Assembly: GCF_044762745.1 (NCBI RefSeq)
Contig: NZ_JBIWEX010000018.1
Span: forward strand, 36,580-100,579
Reading direction: 5' to 3'
From: Psychrobacillus sp044762745
GTDB taxonomy: Bacteria > Bacillota > Bacilli > Bacillales_A > Planococcaceae
DNA length: 64,000 nt
The notes beneath the pieces were generated by a model. It was not told where the DNA came from, searched no databases, and saw nothing but the letters and a program-made list of their open reading frames with translations. Below are positions 8,889-16,480 of this stretch, piece after piece. A program made the position numbers and the translations under genes. Numbering within the stretch: position 1 is the first letter of the stretch; each line of letters opens with the position of its first letter.

Positions 8889-8916
8889 AAAAAACCCCAA
8901 GCATAATGCTTAGGGT
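8889..8916 (-). terminator. Terminator of the ABC-F gene
   Basis: On the reverse strand, ACCCTAAGCAT pairs with ATGCTTGGGGT and is followed by six T. Confidence 0.85.
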
Positions 8917-8926
8917 CAACAAGATA

Positions 8927-10495
8927 TTATTCTTCAATAACTTCTTTACCAGTAGAAAACCACTCTTCTACATTCCACACTTTCGTTACTAAACCTTCGT
9001 AAAACTCAGGCTCATGGCTGACAAGGACAATGGTCCCTTTAAATTCTTTCATCGCACGCTTCAATTCTTCTTTTGCGTGAATGTCTAAATGGTTTGTCGG
9101 CTCATCGAAAATTAACCAGTTACTTTCTTCCATCATAAGCTTACATAAACGCACTTTTGCTTGTTCGCCACCGCTTAAAGATGAAAGTGGGCGAGAGATA
9201 TGCTCACTTTTCAAACCAGTGCGAGCTAATGCAGCACGTACTTGGTTTTGTTCCATACTAGGATAAGTTTCCCAAATGGATTCAATTGGTGTAATATTAC
9301 CAGCTTTTACTTCTTGCTCGAAATAAGAAGGATATAAAAAATCTCCTCGTATCACTTTTCCACCTAGTGCAGGAATCTTACCTAACATCGTTTTAAGCAA
9401 GGTAGATTTACCAATACCATTCATCCCGACAAGCGCAATTTTTTCCCCTCGTTCGATGGTAAACGTGAGTGGTGGGAGCAGTGGATTATCATACCCAATT
9501 TGTAAATGCTCCGCTTCCACTACATAACGTCCGGAACTACGAGATTCTTTAAAACTAAATTCCGGTTTAGCAGCCGTTTCTGGACGGTCGATTCGTTCAA
9601 TGCGATCCAGTTGTTTTTGGCGAGATTTTGCACGACCAGTCGTAGAGTATCTTGCTTTATTTTTGGCGATAAAATCTTCTTGTTTTTTAATGAATTCTTG
9701 CTGCTTCTCATAAGCGTCAATATGTTGTCGTTTATTCAACTCGGCAAGTTCTAAAAACTTTTCATAAGACGCTGTGTAGCGTGTAAGCTTCGAGAATTCT
9801 AAGTGGAAAATAACATCTACAATGCCATTCATAAATTCTGTATCATGCGAGATTAATAAAAACGCATATGGATAGTTTTTCAAATAATTCGATAACCAAT
9901 TAACATGCTCTTCGTCTAAATAGTTGGTAGGTTCATCCAATAAAAGTACTTTTGGCTTTTCTAATAATAATTTTGCCAATAGAACTTTCGTACGCTGACC
10001 ACCTGAAAGTGCTTCAACAGGGCGATCCAAACCAATTGCATCTAGTCCGAGTCCACGGGCAACTTCTTCTACTTTCATATCTAATGAATAAAAATCACCA
10101 GCATCAAGTACATCTTGTATTTCTGCCATTTTTTCTAGTAACACTTCTAATTCTTCTGGCGTTGCATCTGCCATTTTTGCAATAATTTCATTTAACTCTT
10201 CCTCTTTCTTATAAAGAGGCAAGAATGCATCACGTAATGTATCGAACATCGAACGTCCTTGTTGCAGACGAGTATGTTGATCTAAATAACCGTAATGTGT
10301 ACCGGGTAACCATTCCACACGGCCTTCGTCGTAAATAATTTCCCCTGTTAAAATGTTCATCAATGTCGATTTTCCAACACCGTTTGCCCCAACAAGTCCA
10401 ACATGTTCACCTTCCACCAAGCGAAACGAAACCTCTTTAAAAAGCGTACGATCTCCGAATGTATGTCCCAAATTTTCTACATTTAATAAGCTCAT
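8927..10495 (-). CDS. ABC-F family ATPase (YfmM-like)
   Basis: ABC-F proteins have two fused nucleotide-binding domains and no membrane part; they act on the ribosome to relieve stalls or protect it from antibiotics. Domain 1 has GANGVGKST (Walker A, about 36-44), LSGGQRTKV and LLLDEPTNYLD; domain 2 has GMNGIGKST, LSSLSGGEQAKV and LIFDEPTNHLD. A charged linker (about 230-320, KQQEFIKKQEDFIAKNKARYS) separates them. At 522 residues it fits the B. subtilis YfmM group better than the longer YkpA or YdiF types. A GGAGGAAA site precedes the ATG. Whether it gives drug resistance cannot be decided here. Confidence 0.9.
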   Translation of the reverse strand: MSLLNVENLGHTFGDRTLFKEVSFRLVEGEHVGLVGANGVGKSTLMNILTGEIIYDEGRVEWLPGTHYGYLDQHTRLQQGRSMFDTLRDAFLPLYKKEEELNEIIAKMADATPEELEVLLEKMAEIQDVLDAGDFYSLDMKVEEVARGLGLDAIGLDRPVEALSGGQRTKVLLAKLLLEKPKVLLLDEPTNYLDEEHVNWLSNYLKNYPYAFLLISHDTEFMNGIVDVIFHLEFSKLTRYTASYEKFLELAELNKRQHIDAYEKQQEFIKKQEDFIAKNKARYSTTGRAKSRQKQLDRIERIDRPETAAKPEFSFKESRSSGRYVVEAEHLQIGYDNPLLPPLTFTIERGEKIALVGMNGIGKSTLLKTMLGKIPALGGKVIRGDFLYPSYFEQEVKAGNITPIESIWETYPSMEQNQVRAALARTGLKSEHISRPLSSLSGGEQAKVRLCKLMMEESNWLIFDEPTNHLDIHAKEELKRAMKEFKGTIVLVSHEPEFYEGLVTKVWNVEEWFSTGKEVIEE

Positions 10496-10528
10496 GTATT
10501 ATTTCCTCCAAAAAGAAAGCTCTACGGA

Positions 10529-10711
10529 CTACAGGTCCGCGAGCTGTTTGTTTAGTTCTGCAAGGTCTTTTTCCATTTTGGCTAATCTACGTTCGGCGTT
10601 TTCTACTTGAGTGGGGTGGCCATTGGACTCTAGTTTTTCCATGTCACCTTGTAATCGGATGTAATCCATTTTTAACTCAGCAATTTCCGCTTGTAGTTGA
10701 TCTTTTGTCAT
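10529..10711 (-). CDS. Small coiled-coil protein, SE1832 family
   Basis: A 60-residue, highly charged protein predicted to be almost entirely helical with heptad-like spacing (LQAEIAELKMDYIRLQGDMEKLE, then VENAERRLAKMEKDLAELNKQL). It resembles the uncharacterised SE1832 family of Firmicutes. AGGTGA lies seven bases before the ATG. It sits just upstream of the ABC-F gene on the same strand, 33 bases away, so the two are probably co-transcribed. Its function is unknown; a link to the ABC-F protein is only inferred from position. Confidence 0.75.
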   Translation of the reverse strand: MTKDQLQAEIAELKMDYIRLQGDMEKLESNGHPTQVENAERRLAKMEKDLAELNKQLADL

Positions 10712-10758
10712 GAATAATCACCTTCAGCTTTTTGCATTATTGTAGCATAAAAATGCGC

Positions 10759-11763
10759 TTAACGTGCGATTTCTTCTTCGGCTTTTTTATTTGCAATTGT
10801 TTGTTCGATTAGTTCCACTACTTCACTTAAGCTAGTAGTAAAGTCAAAGTTTTTTTGTTTCTGGATATATGCTTTTCTTCGATTATCATGCAAGATAATC
10901 TCCATAACTGCATTTTGCAAGTACGATTGTTTTATTTTCCTACCAAGTCCTAAATTAGCGAAACCATGTCCTTCTTGAGGAAAAGCAAAATTTACTTCCT
11001 CCTCATGAGCACAAAGAATAATACAAGGAATTTGGAACTGTGCCACTAAGAAGGGCATATAAGAACCGGAAGTTATGACGATATCACTAGTAGTAAAGAA
11101 AGATGCTTGTTCAGTTGTCGAGATCACTTTAATCGATTTGCGAGTGAGTGCAAACCGTTTGAGATCAAGAATATCATGTTTGTAATGTTCATCGACTAGA
11201 ACACTAATTTGTAAGGGAATATGAAGTTGAACAAGATGTCTTAGCGTTCGATACGTTAAATTTTCTGGATCCTCATGGGGAAAAGCTACAACAATATGTG
11301 GTGGATCCTGTGTCGTGCTATTATTTTTAGGAAGAATGGTCTCTGCTGGAATATATCCGGTTAGTCCATAAACAAAATGCTCTTTGGAAAGGTCTTTTGG
11401 ATTTTCATACAATGTTTGAAAAACAAGATCAGCTAAAGCACTGCCGTCCCCATGGTCGTCAAAATGGACAAGAGGACAATTAAATGATTTTAAACGGCGA
11501 ATTAAATCTTTCTCGGAATTGCCGCTATCATGGATCATACAATTTGGGTTAAATAATTTTAATTCTGCTAGTAACTGTGCATTATTATTAAATGCACAAG
11601 TACTAATATTTCGCTTTGTTAAATAGTTTAGAAGGCTTGTATTAGTGCTAGGGACGAAAACTTTATAGTCGGACGTTTTTAAAGCAGGTAATAGCGCATT
11701 TGCCCGATCAGCAGGGTATAAACCGCGGTGTGGAAATGTATTTAAAAGGTAAGCTAGTCTCAT
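10759..11763 (-). CDS. SpsG/PseG-like glycosyltransferase-fold protein
   Basis: A 334-residue protein whose layout (N-terminal FPHRGLYPADRANALLPALK, a DSGNSEKDLIRRLKSFNCPLVHFDDHGDG segment at about 102-130, then FTTSDIVITSGSYMPFLVAQFQIPCII) resembles the PseG/SpsG group of GT-B-fold nucleotide-sugar hydrolases and glycosyltransferases. No catalytic residue can be assigned with certainty. There are no membrane segments. AAAGGAAG precedes the ATG. No other surface-polysaccharide gene is nearby, so a role in spore or cell-surface sugar synthesis is a guess. It lies upstream of, and in the same direction as, the small coiled-coil gene. Confidence 0.55.
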   Translation of the reverse strand: MRLAYLLNTFPHRGLYPADRANALLPALKTSDYKVFVPSTNTSLLNYLTKRNISTCAFNNNAQLLAELKLFNPNCMIHDSGNSEKDLIRRLKSFNCPLVHFDDHGDGSALADLVFQTLYENPKDLSKEHFVYGLTGYIPAETILPKNNSTTQDPPHIVVAFPHEDPENLTYRTLRHLVQLHIPLQISVLVDEHYKHDILDLKRFALTRKSIKVISTTEQASFFTTSDIVITSGSYMPFLVAQFQIPCIILCAHEEEVNFAFPQEGHGFANLGLGRKIKQSYLQNAVMEIILHDNRRKAYIQKQKNFDFTTSLSEVVELIEQTIANKKAEEEIAR

Positions 11764-11824
11764 TTTTCATCTTCCTTTCCGGTGCATATTCTTTATAGTG
11801 TATGGAAAAGGAAATGGGGATATG

Positions 11825-12155
11825 ACAACAAGAAAAGCGGAAGCGCCTATGTCAGCCCCGACAGGCAAATGGGGAAAAGCGAGGAGGCAGCTCTTCAGCC
11901 ACCGCAGCTTTTTCCCATTTGACCCCGAGGGGCTAGGCGCTGCAGCTGGACAACAAGAAAAGCGGAAGCGCCTATGTCAGCCCCGACAGGCAAATGGGGA
12001 TGGGGATGGTCTGCAAAATGCGCCACATCCTGTGGCAAAGCAGACATGACCCGCATCGTGCGGGCCCAGGAGGCAGCTCTTCAGCCACCGCAGCTTTTTC
12101 CCATTTGACCCCGAGGGGCTAGGCGCTGCAGCTGGACAACAAGAAAAGCGGAAGA
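11825..12155. repeat. Tandem 125-bp palindromic repeat with hairpin insert
   Basis: ACAACAAGAAAAGCGGAAG occurs at 11825 and 11950 (period 125) and again in part at 12136. Each full unit is itself an imperfect palindrome: AGCGCCTA...TAGGCGCT outside, CAAATGGGGAAAA...TTTTTCCCATTTG inside. The second unit carries about 60 extra bases with two small hairpins, CCACATCCTGTGG (12023-12035) and CCCGCATCGTGCGGG (12050-12064). The whole 404-base gap before the next gene is this repeat. Its last bases (GAAGAGGAGG) merge into the ribosome site of the gene at 12168. An open frame at 11798-12049 is a by-product. Confidence 0.8.
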
Positions 12156-12167
12156 GGAGGGATTGGT

Positions 12168-12926
12168 ATGGTAAAACGAACCGCCATCGTAATTGGGGCA
12201 ACGGGATTTACAGGGCAAATTTTAGTCAAACAGTTATGCGAAAGTGAAGAATATGTTGCAGTTTCAGTAATTGCTAGAAGAAGTCTTACATACATGCATG
12301 CTAAGTTAGATGTGAAAATAAGGGAATTGGATAAACTAGAAGAAAACGACTTGGAAATTGCAGATGATTTATTTTGCTGCTTAGGGACGACGATGAAAAA
12401 AGCAAAATCAAAAGTAAACTTCGAAAAAGTAGATTTAGAATATCCACTCCGAATAGCTTCGTTAGCTAAAAAACGTGGTATCCCTAACTTTCACATTATT
12501 TCAGCAGCAGGTTCCAATAAAAAATCGCCTTTTTTTTATAGCCGTGTAAAAGGAAGAATGGAACAGGGTCTTATCGACTTAAAGCTACCCCATCTATCCA
12601 TTTTCCGTCCTTCATTATTAACAGGTGAACGAGCAGAATTTCGATTAGGCGAGCGATTAGCTGAAGGCGTTTTTCAATTAATAAATCCGATATTGATTGG
12701 TCCATCTAGAGGGCTGCGGGCAATTAAAGGGGAACAACTTGCATTTGCCATGTATCATTATGCAATTTCAGGAAGCAGGCATCATGTCCGAATATATAAA
12801 TCGATAGATATTCAAAATGCAAGAGCGATCGAAGAAAAAGAGGAAAGACCGATTCCAAGAGAAGAACTATTTGATTGGAGTAAGCGGAAAAATATTTTTG
12901 TAGAACCGGAAAAACTGGACGAATAA
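12168..12926 (+). CDS. NAD(P)-binding Rossmann protein (TIP30-like atypical SDR)
   Basis: A 252-residue oxidoreductase-like protein with the dinucleotide-binding GATGFTGQILVKQL motif (about 10-23), the VSVIARRS strand, LFCCLGTTMKKAKSK, the EYPLRIASLAKKRGIPNFHIISAAGS strand and YSRVKGRMEQGL, the equivalent of the SDR Tyr-x-x-x-Lys. This pattern matches the HTATIP2/TIP30-like atypical SDR group, which has no settled reaction in bacteria. A GAGGAGGG site precedes the ATG; part of it lies at the edge of the upstream repeat. It is probably monocistronic. Confidence 0.8.
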   Translation: MVKRTAIVIGATGFTGQILVKQLCESEEYVAVSVIARRSLTYMHAKLDVKIRELDKLEENDLEIADDLFCCLGTTMKKAKSKVNFEKVDLEYPLRIASLAKKRGIPNFHIISAAGSNKKSPFFYSRVKGRMEQGLIDLKLPHLSIFRPSLLTGERAEFRLGERLAEGVFQLINPILIGPSRGLRAIKGEQLAFAMYHYAISGSRHHVRIYKSIDIQNARAIEEKEERPIPREELFDWSKRKNIFVEPEKLDE

Positions 12927-13040
12927 AAGGGAAGGCCATCTCAGTCTAAAGAATGAAATTTATTGGAACTATACCAATTATCTCACAAGTGAGCTTCTTC
13001 TTTGATACAATAAAGTACGGGTAAAGGAGGTTCTACAACA

Positions 13041-13604
13041 ATGAAAATTCTACTCGTAGACGGAACGATTATCGGCACGAAAACAAGTGTCATTCTTGAA
13101 AAAGTGAAAGACTATATAGAGGAAATCAGTACAGAACATACATTAGAAATCATTCGATTTGCCAATTATGAGCATCAATTTGTAGATGGCAGGCCAATGG
13201 ATCAGTACAATGACGATATGAAGCTGCTTGTCAGTAAGTTCGAGCAATCCGACGGCTATATAATTGCAACGCCTATTTTCCAAGGATCTATTCCTGGTGT
13301 GTTAAAAAACGCGTTTGATTTTTTACATCCGAAAACGATGCGATACAAACCAGTGTCAATTGTTGCTAACGGTGGGACATATCAGCATCACTTAGTCATC
13401 GAAAATCAGCTGAAGCCTATTTTGGATTACTTCAGATGTCTTGTGACACCTAATTATGTATACACGCATATGAGTCATTTTGATGCGCGCAATGAGATTG
13501 CGGACGAAGATGTACATAATCGTCTACGCGAACTAGCACGTGTATTCGTCCAATATGCGGAAATGAGCAAAGGTCTTTGCAAAGAGCCAATTGATACGCA
13601 TTAA
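13041..13604 (+). CDS. NADPH-dependent FMN reductase family protein
   Basis: Flavodoxin-like oxidoreductase of 187 residues. The FMN phosphate loop is LLVDGTIIGTKTS (about 3-15), followed by SDGYIIATPIFQGSIPGVLKNAFDFL (about 70-95, the family signature PxYxxSxPGxLKNxxD) and VANGGTYQHHLVIENQLKPIL. It probably passes electrons from NAD(P)H to flavin, quinones or azo compounds. AAAGGAGG precedes the ATG. It is a single gene with its own terminator. Confidence 0.88.
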   Translation: MKILLVDGTIIGTKTSVILEKVKDYIEEISTEHTLEIIRFANYEHQFVDGRPMDQYNDDMKLLVSKFEQSDGYIIATPIFQGSIPGVLKNAFDFLHPKTMRYKPVSIVANGGTYQHHLVIENQLKPILDYFRCLVTPNYVYTHMSHFDARNEIADEDVHNRLRELARVFVQYAEMSKGLCKEPIDTH

Positions 13605-13613
13605 ATAAGTGAG

Positions 13614-13648
13614 AGGATATTCCATTTGGTTAGGGATATCCTTTTTTA
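13614..13648 (+). terminator. Terminator after the FMN reductase
   Basis: AGGATATTCC pairs with GGGATATCCT before six T. Confidence 0.8.
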
Positions 13649-13660
13649 TATTAAAATAAA

Positions 13661-13687
13661 TGAACTTTTTGCTAACTCAGATGTCTA
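13661..13687 (+). promoter_or_regulatory. Possible ECF-type (autoregulatory) promoter
   Basis: TGAACT (13661-13666) and TGTCTA (13682-13687) resemble the TGAAAC / CGTCTA pattern of Bacillus ECF promoters with about 16 bases between. It sits directly before an ECF sigma gene, as autoregulated promoters do. Confidence 0.4.
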
Positions 13688-13719
13688 ATAGATAATAACA
13701 AGTGGAATGGGGTGACGGG

Positions 13720-14238
13720 GTGGAGCAAGAGGAGCTTGCTAGTAAAGCGATAAAGCATGATGAACAAGCATTTTTACAACTAATGCAACTACATAAAAAC
13801 GCTCTTTATCGGACAGCTTTTGCATTTTTAAAAAATGAACATGATGCAATCGAAGCAATGCAGGAAGTAACATTTAGAGCCTATCAAAAAATACATACAG
13901 TAAAAGAGCCGACGTATATGAAGACATGGCTTATTCGAATTATGATAAATTATTGCCAAGATCAGTTGAAAAGGAAGAAGCGATTTACTTCGGATGAAAT
14001 GCTGGCCGAAATCGGAACTTGCTCGGATGATTCGAAACTTGTAATAGAAGAAGCAATTGCCTCTCTATCAAACGCGGAACAGCAGCTTATCTTTCTTAAA
14101 TACTACCAAAATACAAAAATTAAAGAAATAGCCGAACTCGAAAAAATACCAGAAGGCACGGTCAAATCAAGACTCCATAAAGCACTTAAGTCACTGCGAA
14201 ATTTTTTGACAGAGAAAGGAGATGTAGATCATGTATGA
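13720..14238 (+). CDS. ECF sigma factor paired with a DUF4179 anti-sigma protein
   Basis: RNA polymerase sigma factor of about 172 residues. Region 2 (ALYRTAFAFLKNEHDAIEAMQEVTFRAYQKI, then PTYMKTWLIRIMINYCQDQLKRKKR) and region 4 (LIFLKYYQNTKIKEIAELEKIPEGTVKSRLHKALKSL) are complete. An upstream GTG at 13702 has no ribosome site; GTG 13720 follows GGGGTGA and is preferred. The gene overlaps the next one by eight bases, so the two are translationally coupled, as is usual for an ECF sigma factor and its membrane anti-sigma factor. Confidence 0.87.
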   Translation: MEQEELASKAIKHDEQAFLQLMQLHKNALYRTAFAFLKNEHDAIEAMQEVTFRAYQKIHTVKEPTYMKTWLIRIMINYCQDQLKRKKRFTSDEMLAEIGTCSDDSKLVIEEAIASLSNAEQQLIFLKYYQNTKIKEIAELEKIPEGTVKSRLHKALKSLRNFLTEKGDVDHV

Positions 14239-15535
14239 AAAAGAAGAAGAGATGCTAAATGAATCAAAAGAGCAACTGGAGCACCTAGCAATACCCGAAC
14301 AGCAGATAAATGATGCCATTCAGCAAGGTTTTTACAAAGCTAATAGTAAAAGAAGCAAGCGTAAAAAGACACTTTGGACTATATCAGTCGCTGCCATATT
14401 GATGCTTACATTTATCACTTCCATTCGAGTGTCACCTGCATTTGCAAACGCGGTTGCATCTATACCAGGTATGGAAAGATTTGTTGACTTAATACAGTTG
14501 GATAAAGGGCTAGAAGCAATTATAGAAAATGACTATTATGAGGCGGTAGGCGTCAGTCAGATGAAGGACAATATGACGTTCACGATAGATGGAATTATAT
14601 TAGATGAAACAGGAATGGAAATTTTTTACACGCTAGAAGCACCGTTTTCTATGGAAGATATTCAATATGGGAATCTAGAGGTATGGAATAATGGGAAAAA
14701 TCTTAGTGAGGATTCAGCCTATTCGTTTGGACATTTTGGTGAAAAAACAAATCGAATAGTTGAACGCTTTAGCTTTACGTTTGGAAAAGCAAAGCAATTT
14801 ACCTCTCAACAATTTGAATTGATTTTTCAAATAGAGAATGATAAAGAAACGACCTTCAAAGTTCCATTTACTCTTAAAAATACAGTACAACAAGGAAAAG
14901 TATATAGCTTAAATGAAGAGGTAGAGATGGACGGTCAAAAAATGTTGGTGAAAAATATTACTGTTCATCCCCTTCGAGTAGCGGTAAATATAGAATTTAA
15001 CGAACAAAATGATATGGAAATTTTGCAATTTGAAGATATGCGTCTAGAAGATGAAAACGGGGAAGTATGGAGTTCCATTCAAAATGGAACAAGTGGCTTT
15101 GGCGGAGTAAACAACAAGGAAAGAACTTATTTTCTACAAAGTAACTACTTTAAAGAACCAAAGAAGCTGTATTTTAGATTCGATAAAGTACAGGCACTGC
15201 CTAAAGAGGAGAGCTATTTACTAATTGATTTGGAAACGAAAAAAGTAATGAAAAAACCATCAGATGGTAAAATAGAAATAACGAACATAAGCAACGATTC
15301 AGTTGAAGTAAAAATCCCGCAAATAAGAGAAAATCATATGTACTCTCTTTTTGCAGATGCTGAAAACGCAAATGGAGAAAGAGTCGATATGCCATCAGAA
15401 AGTATGCGTGGAGATGAAAAATATAATTATTCAACTATTAGTTTGGATTCTCAAAATATTGTAAACCCAATCAAGCTTTATTTTTCTGCATATCCGAATT
15501 ATTTAGAGGGTTCTGTGTCGATTCAGATTAAATAA
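14231..15535 (+). CDS. DUF4179 / DUF5643 membrane anti-sigma-type protein
   Basis: The 434-residue product has a cytoplasmic N-terminus (about 1-45), one membrane segment (TLWTISVAAILMLTFITSI, about 47-65), a DUF4179 region with SPAFANAVASIPGMERFVDLI (about 68-90), and a DUF5643-like extracytoplasmic beta domain at about 210-330. In this family the N-terminus holds the sigma factor until an envelope signal is sensed. A GGAGA site sits within the end of the sigma gene. A damaged second copy of its C-terminal half lies at 18049-18680, more than 90% identical by eye. The signal is unknown. Confidence 0.83.
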   Translation: MYEKEEEMLNESKEQLEHLAIPEQQINDAIQQGFYKANSKRSKRKKTLWTISVAAILMLTFITSIRVSPAFANAVASIPGMERFVDLIQLDKGLEAIIENDYYEAVGVSQMKDNMTFTIDGIILDETGMEIFYTLEAPFSMEDIQYGNLEVWNNGKNLSEDSAYSFGHFGEKTNRIVERFSFTFGKAKQFTSQQFELIFQIENDKETTFKVPFTLKNTVQQGKVYSLNEEVEMDGQKMLVKNITVHPLRVAVNIEFNEQNDMEILQFEDMRLEDENGEVWSSIQNGTSGFGGVNNKERTYFLQSNYFKEPKKLYFRFDKVQALPKEESYLLIDLETKKVMKKPSDGKIEITNISNDSVEVKIPQIRENHMYSLFADAENANGERVDMPSESMRGDEKYNYSTISLDSQNIVNPIKLYFSAYPNYLEGSVSIQIK

Positions 15536-15545
15536 GAGTTAAAAA

Positions 15546-15597
15546 AAGGTTGCCCCCAAAATGTCGTTGAAAATGACTTTGTGAGCAACCTCTTTTA
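15546..15597 (+). terminator. Terminator after the sigma/anti-sigma operon
   Basis: AGGTTGC (15546-15552) pairs with GCAACCT (15584-15590), followed by CTTTTAT. Confidence 0.65.
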
Positions 15598-15622
15598 TAT
15601 GACGAAATTTACAATATAATCC

Positions 15623-15727
15623 TGAATGAGACAAAACACTCCGTGAACACGACAAACTACACAGCTAACGCGATAGAACCTCCTTCGAACACGACAAAAC
15701 TATCCACAAGCACGATTAAATCCCAAA
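15623..15727. repeat. Five tandem 21-nt degenerate units
   Basis: Five units start at exactly 21-base steps (15623, 15644, 15665, 15686, 15707). The best conserved part is GAACACGACAAAAC; the other half varies (CACTCCG, TACACAG, CTATCCA). The sequence differs from the TTGGTTGCTTTC arrays elsewhere, but the period is the same. It lies between two convergent terminators and is not coding. Confidence 0.65.
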
Positions 15728-15733
15728 ACAAAT

Positions 15734-15770
15734 AAACGCCAAGGAGCTTAATCTTGCTCCTTGGCGTTTT
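15734..15770 (-). terminator. Terminator of the truncated cupin gene
   Basis: AAACGCCAAGGAGC pairs with GCTCCTTGGCGTTT. A related hairpin sits at the same place after the intact paralog (20765-20796). Confidence 0.8.
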
Positions 15771-15779
15771 GCAATAATT

Positions 15780-16103
15780 TCATAATCGACTATCTTCCTT
15801 GTAAACCGCGATTAGTAAGACGGCATCTTCTTCCCCGATGTTTTTGACAAAATGGGGCACACTGGCATTCCAACTGAATGAGTCTCCTTCATTAGCAATT
15901 ACGGAATCCTCTCCTTGTTCTGCGAGGACAGTGCCCTTAAGGACGATGTGGCTTTCTTCTCCTTCGTGCGCAATAGCTTCTCCAGTTGATGCGCCAGGAG
16001 GCAATTCAACATGCATCATTCGGAGACCGCTTTGAGAAGTAAGGTGTTCTATTTTAATATCATTAAATGTTGTATACACCCGTTCGGTCTTCCTTACTAC
16101 TTT
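15780..16103 (-). pseudogene. XRE-cupin regulator remnant lacking its HTH half
   Basis: The reading frame matches residues from about KVVRKSER to the end of the intact XRE-cupin regulator at 20808-21335 (for example VELPPGASTGEAIAHEGEESH against VELAPGASTGEAIAHEGEESH). The whole N-terminal helix-turn-helix domain is absent. The match stops abruptly at about 16103, where DoxX-like sequence begins on the opposite strand. A 99-codon frame beginning at GTG 16079 remains open, so a stand-alone cupin could be made, but no good ribosome site precedes it. Without the DNA-binding half it cannot act as the parent regulator does. Confidence 0.8.
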
Positions 16104-16214
16104 ACACCTGAAATGGGTGGTTATGAATTGGATTTAGCATTTTTAGTGATCGCTCTATTTTTAGCGATAAATGGAAGTAAGTTATTATCAGTTGACGAAA
16201 CTTTTTTTAAATAA
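16104..16214 (+). pseudogene. DoxX family C-terminal fragment
   Basis: The last 36 codons (TPEMGGYELDLAFLVIALFL and on to the stop at 16212-16214) match the end of the intact DoxX gene at 21568-21960 almost residue for residue. About 94 N-terminal codons, the promoter and the ribosome site are missing. It abuts the truncated cupin gene with no spacer, so one deletion removed the 5' ends of two divergent genes. Confidence 0.85.
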
Positions 16215-16257
16215 AATAGTGAATGATTAATATTAGAAGATGATGTAATAAATTTAA

Positions 16258-16303
16258 AAGAGCCTTCATGTCAAAAAAATGACGTGAAGACTCTTTTTTT
16301 CTT
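16258..16303 (+). terminator. Terminator after the DoxX fragment
   Basis: AGAGCCTTCATGTCA pairs with TGACGTGAAGACTCT and is followed by seven T. It has outlived the gene it served. Confidence 0.85.
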
Positions 16304-16480
16304 GCTAAATCTACAACTTTAAATTCTTCGTAGCTTCTGCTAATGCATTATTCACAGGCTCTTCTTGTTTATTTTGTGTTTCAACTATTTTTGTACATAT
16401 TTGAAATAACTTATTATTTAGGACAAACAGTAGTGCATATTTTAAAAGGATGTTTATGAAGAGGAGAGTGGACTTCTACT

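Noticed and set aside
11798..12049. 83-codon open frame in the tandem repeat
   Set aside because: It follows the repeat units (the same residues are encoded twice) and has no ribosome site.
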